From: Bacteroidales bacterium
GTDB lineage: Bacteria > Bacteroidota > Bacteroidia > Bacteroidales > Bacteroidaceae
Reading direction: 5' to 3'
Length of the DNA: 16,119 bases
Assembly: GCA_004556745.1 (NCBI GenBank)
Contig: SFFY01000049.1
Coordinates: 1-16,119, forward strand
Of this stretch, positions 13,223-16,119 are shown piece by piece; within the stretch, counting starts at the first letter, position 1; every line of letters begins with the position of its first letter. The notes beneath the pieces were generated by a model that was not told where the DNA came from, did not search any database, and saw only the letters and a list, made by a program, of their open reading frames with translations. The position numbers and the translations under genes are program-made.

Positions 13223-14707
13223 TTAGTAACTCCTTGCCACGATGACGCGATACTTGGCGGGCTTGCCGCTCACCATGTCGTTGCCGAGGTTTTCCTGGCT
13301 GTAGCCGTAAGGCACGCAGCGGATTGTGGCCTGCGTATCGGCCTTGATTTGCGCCTCCGTCTCGGCAGTGCCGTCCCACGGGCAGAGGAAGAAGCCGCCG
13401 TCCTTCACGCGCTCCTTAAACTCGTTGTAGTCGTTGCACTCGTAGATATGCTCGTCGAGGAAATTCTTGGCCTTGGTGTAGATGTTCTGCTGGATTTCCT
13501 CCAAAAGATTGGCAACGTATTCCTCAATGCCGTCAAAGGGCAGCGTCTGCTTTTCGAGCGTGTCGCGGCGCATCAGTTCTATGGTTCCCTCGCTCAGGTC
13601 GCGGCCGCCCATAACGAGGCGCACGGGCACACCTTTCAGTTCGTAGTCGGCGAACTTGAAACCGGGGCGCTTGTTGTCGGCGTTGTCGTACTTCACGCGA
13701 ATGCCCATCTTGCGCAGGCGGTCGGCCAGCGCACCGAGTTTTTCGTCGAAAGCGGCCAGTTCTTCATCGCCCTTATAGATAGGCACGATGACCACCTGGA
13801 TGGGGGCGAGGTGTGGCGGCAGCACGAGGCCGTTGTCGTCGGAGTGGGTCATGATGAGCGCACCCATGAGGCGCGTGCTTACGCCCCAGCTCGTGGCCCA
13901 AGCGTAGTCCATCTGATTGTTCTTGTCAACAAACTGCACGTTGAAGGCGCGGCCGAAGTTTTGTCCGAGGAAGTGGCTCGTGCCGCTCTGCAATGCCTTG
14001 CCGTCCTGCATCATGGCCTCAATAGTATAGGTGTCGAGCGCACCGGCAAAGCGTTCCGTTTCGCTCTTCACGCCGCGCACCACGGGGATAGCCAGCACGT
14101 CGCGGGCAAAGTCGGCATAAACGTCCAGCATCTGGCGGGCACGCTCTTCAGCCTCCTCGCGCGTGGCGTGGGCCGTGTGACCTTCCTGCCACAGGAACTC
14201 GCTGGTGCGCAGGAAGAGGCGCGTACGCATTTCCCAGCGCATCACGTTGCACCACTGGTTGCAGAGCACGGGCAGGTCGCGCCACGAATGTATCCATTTG
14301 CGGTAAGTGTTCCAAATCGTCGTTTCGCTCGTGGGGCGGATTATCAGTTCTTCCTCGAGCTTTGCAGCGGGATCTACCACCACGCCGTCACCTTCGGGGT
14401 TGGCTTTCAGGCGATAGTGCGTCACAACGGCGCACTCCTTGGCGAAACCTTCCACGTGTTCGGCTTCTTTCGAGAGGAAACTTTTAGGAATGAGCAAGGG
14501 GAAATAAACGTTCTGCACGCCAGTCTCTTTGAAACGCGCATCAAGCGCCTGTTGCAACTTTTCCCAAATGGCATAACCATAAGGCTTTATCACCATGCAG
14601 CCGCGCACGTCTGCCTGCTCGGCCAGGTCGGCTTTCACTACAAGTTCATTATACCATTTTGAATAATCAACACTGCGCTTAGTCAGGTTCTTAAGTTCTT
14701 TTGCCAT
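13223..14707 (-). CDS. proS: Prolyl-tRNA synthetase
   Basis: Attaches proline to tRNA-Pro in the cytoplasm. At 494 aa it is the short ProS form without the editing insertion, related to archaeal and eukaryotic enzymes, rather than the roughly 570-aa bacterial form. Class II motifs: RPTSET (124-129), motif 2 starting RWEMRTRLFLRTSEFLWQEG (157-176) and motif 3 GVSTRLMGALIMTHSDD (275-291). An anticodon-binding domain follows (about 304-400). The C-terminal zinc-domain-like region (about 420-494) has lost part of the Cys set (FFLCPWDGTAE) and ends in the typical Tyr. It is divergent from the OmpA-family gene and convergent with the PurF-like gene, so it is probably transcribed alone. The start is followed by AKELKNLTKRSVDYSKWYN, which fits the family N-terminus. 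Confidence 0.97.
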   Translation of the reverse strand: MAKELKNLTKRSVDYSKWYNELVVKADLAEQADVRGCMVIKPYGYAIWEKLQQALDARFKETGVQNVYFPLLIPKSFLSKEAEHVEGFAKECAVVTHYRLKANPEGDGVVVDPAAKLEEELIIRPTSETTIWNTYRKWIHSWRDLPVLCNQWCNVMRWEMRTRLFLRTSEFLWQEGHTAHATREEAEERARQMLDVYADFARDVLAIPVVRGVKSETERFAGALDTYTIEAMMQDGKALQSGTSHFLGQNFGRAFNVQFVDKNNQMDYAWATSWGVSTRLMGALIMTHSDDNGLVLPPHLAPIQVVIVPIYKGDEELAAFDEKLGALADRLRKMGIRVKYDNADNKRPGFKFADYELKGVPVRLVMGGRDLSEGTIELMRRDTLEKQTLPFDGIEEYVANLLEEIQQNIYTKAKNFLDEHIYECNDYNEFKERVKDGGFFLCPWDGTAETEAQIKADTQATIRCVPYGYSQENLGNDMVSGKPAKYRVIVARSY

Positions 14708-14740
14708 ACTTTCTTATAAGGTATATATAAATATTGCCTG

Positions 14741-14768
14741 CAAAATTACGAAAATCTTTGTATCTTTG
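14741..14768. promoter_or_regulatory. Divergent promoters for proS and the OmpA-family gene
   Basis: TATCTTTG (14761-14768) is a plus-strand -7 element 53 bp before the OmpA-family ATG. On the minus strand, TAATTTTG (14748-14741) is a -7 element 33 bp before the proS ATG. Matching -33 words are not at ideal distance: TTG 14734-14736 is 24 bp from the first, and TTTG 14777-14774 on the minus strand is 25 bp from the second. The two cores lie only 12 bp apart, so polymerase binding on one may hinder the other. Confidence 0.6.
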
Positions 14769-14821
14769 CTGCGCAAAAAACCATTTATTCAATTATTACC
14801 AACCTAAAAACAAACAACATT

Positions 14822-15532
14822 ATGAAAGGACTCAAACTCATGGTTTGCGCTCTTTGCGCAATTTTCCTCGTTTCGAGCTGTGACATGACCAACAAGGCCA
14901 AAGGCGGTATGATTGGCGGTGCAGGCGGCGGCGCACTCGGCGCACTCGTTGGCGGCCTCATCGGCGGTGGCAAAGGTGCTGCTATCGGCACGGCCGTAGG
15001 CGGTGTAGTAGGCGGCGGCGCAGGCGTGCTCATCGGCAACAAGATGGACAAGGCCAAGAAGGCAGCCGAAGCTGCCAAGGCTCAGGCACAGGTGCTCACC
15101 GACGCTCAGGGCACGCAGTACGTTAAGGCTACTTTCTCCTCCGGCCTGCTCTTCCAGACGGGCAAGTCTACGCTTAGCGCAACTGCTGCTCAGGACATTC
15201 AGAACTTCATCACCAACCTCAAAGCCGAAGACACGACCTACAACATCGCCGTTTGCGGTTTCACGGACAACCAAGGCTGGAAAAACAGCACGGCTGAGCA
15301 GAGCGTAGCCAAGAACCTCACGCTTTCTGAACAGCGCGCACAGTCTGTAAACGCTCAAATCATCGCTGCCGGCTATCCCTCCGCACGCATCGTACACGTT
15401 AAGGGTTATGGCGAAAGCAACCCCGTTGCCAGCAACGCAACTGCCGCCGGTCAGGAACAGAACCGCCGCGTAGAAGTTTACATTCTCCCGAGTAAGGAAA
15501 TGATTGAAGCTGCCAACGCACAGAGCAAATAA
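14822..15532 (+). CDS. OmpA-family lipoprotein with glycine-zipper segment
   Basis: A 236-aa envelope lipoprotein. Residues 1-20, MKGLKLMVCALCAIFLVSSC, form a lipoprotein signal with Cys20 as the lipidated residue (lipobox LVSSC). Residues about 28-73 are a glycine-zipper region with repeated GG(x)3G steps (GGMIGGAGGGALGALVGGLI), able to pack in or along a membrane. An Ala/Lys-rich linker follows (about 75-90). The C-terminal OmpA-like domain (about 105-228) has CGFTDNQG, LSEQRAQSVNAQIIAAGYPS, GYGESNPVASN and the end motif QEQNRRVEVYI, the peptidoglycan-binding signature. It probably ties the outer membrane to the cell wall. The gene has its own -7 element and a strong terminator, so it is a single-gene unit. 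Codons are frequent ones, suggesting high expression. Confidence 0.93.
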   Translation: MKGLKLMVCALCAIFLVSSCDMTNKAKGGMIGGAGGGALGALVGGLIGGGKGAAIGTAVGGVVGGGAGVLIGNKMDKAKKAAEAAKAQAQVLTDAQGTQYVKATFSSGLLFQTGKSTLSATAAQDIQNFITNLKAEDTTYNIAVCGFTDNQGWKNSTAEQSVAKNLTLSEQRAQSVNAQIIAAGYPSARIVHVKGYGESNPVASNATAAGQEQNRRVEVYILPSKEMIEAANAQSK

Positions 15533-15556
15533 GCAGCCTCACAACTAAAAAACACC

Positions 15557-15589
15557 ATAGGGTGCGCCGCAAGCGTACCCTATTTTTTT
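15557..15589 (+). terminator. Intrinsic terminator of the OmpA-family gene
   Basis: An 11-bp stem (15557-15567 with 15573-15583, one G-U pair, arms ATAGGGTGCGC and GCGTACCCTAT) has loop CGCAA and runs into seven T (15583-15589). It starts 25 bp after the stop codon. Confidence 0.88.
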
Positions 15590-15636
15590 GCCTTTATTTG
15601 TCACAAAAGTTATCTTGCTTATGCTCCCGAGGGCGA

Positions 15637-15757
15637 GTAGGGCGTTTTGCAAAACGCCCGCCTTGCATCCACCCAAAAGCCAAAAATCTGCATATATTCA
15701 TTATCTTTTTTATGCTTCAAAGGACATGAGTAGGGGCGTTTTGCAAAACGCCCGCCC
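15637..15757. repeat. Pair of 20-bp perfect palindromes with shared flanks
   Basis: GGGCGTTTTGCAAAACGCCC occurs at 15640-15659 and again at 15734-15753, 94 bp apart, each preceded by GAGTAG and followed by GCC. Identical core and flanks point to a dispersed intergenic palindromic (REP-like) repeat, not chance. No gene lies between or around the copies; the reading frame 15588-15857 that crosses both has no protein-like content. Confidence 0.75.
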
Positions 15758-15759
15758 TA

Positions 15760-16034
15760 ATCCATTCGAGAAAAATCTTTACTTCTACACGTCTTTCTTG
15801 CCTTTCCTTTATCTTTTCAATCCGCGCCTCATTGCAGCTCTTTGCTGCGCTTGCTAACATATGCAGCATGTAAGAGAGGCAAAGCCTCCACTCTAAGCCG
15901 AACTACACATTTGGTTGTTTTACGTTAAGCGAAACTCAAAAAGCAGCATCACCATCACTCAATATTTAGATGCAAAACTGATCTTGTTCTTCTACTCATC
16001 GGTTCGCTTAGACGTCTTCTTTTCAACTCATATG
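15760..16034. other. Gene-free stretch without clear signals
   Basis: Apart from a small hairpin GAGGC-AAA-GCCTC (15876-15888), I see no gene, RNA gene or promoter that fits the consensus here. The region may contain the start of a gene lying to the right of the window, but nothing supports that. Confidence 0.4.
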
Positions 16035-16066
16035 ACTCGTCTACTCGTTTTCTCGTCTACTCGTTT
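16035..16066. repeat. 2 x 16-bp tandem repeat
   Basis: Two adjacent units of the form (A/T)CTCGTCTACTCGTTT (16035-16050 and 16051-16066) differ only at the first base. The words match the right arm of the inverted repeat at 13096-13124, so both belong to one intergenic repeat type. Confidence 0.65.
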
Positions 16067-16094
16067 ACTCTAAAAACATAAATTTTAGGGTAAA
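16064..16094. repeat. 12-bp hairpin near the window end
   Basis: TTTACTCTAAAA (16064-16075) pairs with TTTTAGGGTAAA (16083-16094) with one G-U pair and a 7-base loop. It overlaps the end of the tandem repeat. Role unknown; no strong T-run follows. Confidence 0.4.
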
Positions 16095-16119
16095 TTCTTG
16101 CCCGTTTATCGTAAATCAG

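Noticed and set aside
13349..14662. 437-aa plus-strand reading frame opposite proS
   Set aside because: Antisense shadow of a securely identified prolyl-tRNA synthetase.
15588..15857. 89-aa plus-strand reading frame after the OmpA-family gene
   Set aside because: It begins right at the terminator and reads through both palindromic repeats, with no domain or promoter.

Overview
The window looks like a chromosomal segment from a member of the Bacteroidota, most likely Bacteroidales and plausibly Prevotellaceae. The taxon is inferred from several signals. Promoters fit the Bacteroidota pattern (TTG/TTTG, about 20 bp, then TAnnTTTG). There is a PurF paralogue beginning MGGFFG, a short prolyl-tRNA synthetase of the ProS/type 3 kind, and a zapA-coiled coil-rny cluster. 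The secreted sialidase ends in the GVYIKNGKKVLVK type of tail common in secreted Prevotella proteins. Coding DNA is moderately GC-rich and intergenic DNA is clearly AT-rich and full of repeats and hairpins.

Layout. 1-737 has no convincing gene. It holds a four-copy array of a 15-bp palindrome at exact 21-bp spacing, a separate 2 x 21-bp duplication, a promoter (482-512), and a 192-bp MITE-like element (530-721) sitting between that promoter and a hypothetical gene (738-1214) that ends in an intrinsic terminator. 1456-6144 encodes a 1562-residue secreted enzyme with two SGNH/GDSL esterase-like domains, two beta-trefoil-like regions and a C-terminal GH33 sialidase. Its 3' end converges on a minus-strand cluster of four genes (9241 down to 6337): an unknown 210-aa protein, a short coiled-coil protein, ZapA and ribonuclease Y. 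From a shared promoter region (9337-9419) the plus strand runs ispE (9472-10305) and an EFR1-type flavodoxin/ferredoxin gene (10377-11138). A structured, gene-free stretch follows (11139-11560). Next come a PurF-like gene lacking the nucleophilic cysteine (11561-12973) and, convergent with it, proS (14707-13223). Divergent from proS is an OmpA-family lipoprotein gene (14822-15532). The last 586 bases hold a terminator, a pair of 20-bp palindromes and a tandem repeat, with no gene I would defend.

How the genes relate. This is mostly housekeeping: isoprenoid precursor synthesis (ispE), RNA turnover (rny), division (zapA), tRNA charging (proS) and envelope (OmpA lipoprotein). Added to these is one large glycan-foraging enzyme that appears able both to de-O-acetylate and to release sialic acid. 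I did not find a clear new multi-gene system. The most unusual signals are the palindrome array at 212-289, the MITE that splits a promoter from its gene, a terminator-bearing repeat present between both convergent gene pairs (with compensatory arm changes), the nested fold at 11193-11434, and the glutaminase-dead PurF paralogue.
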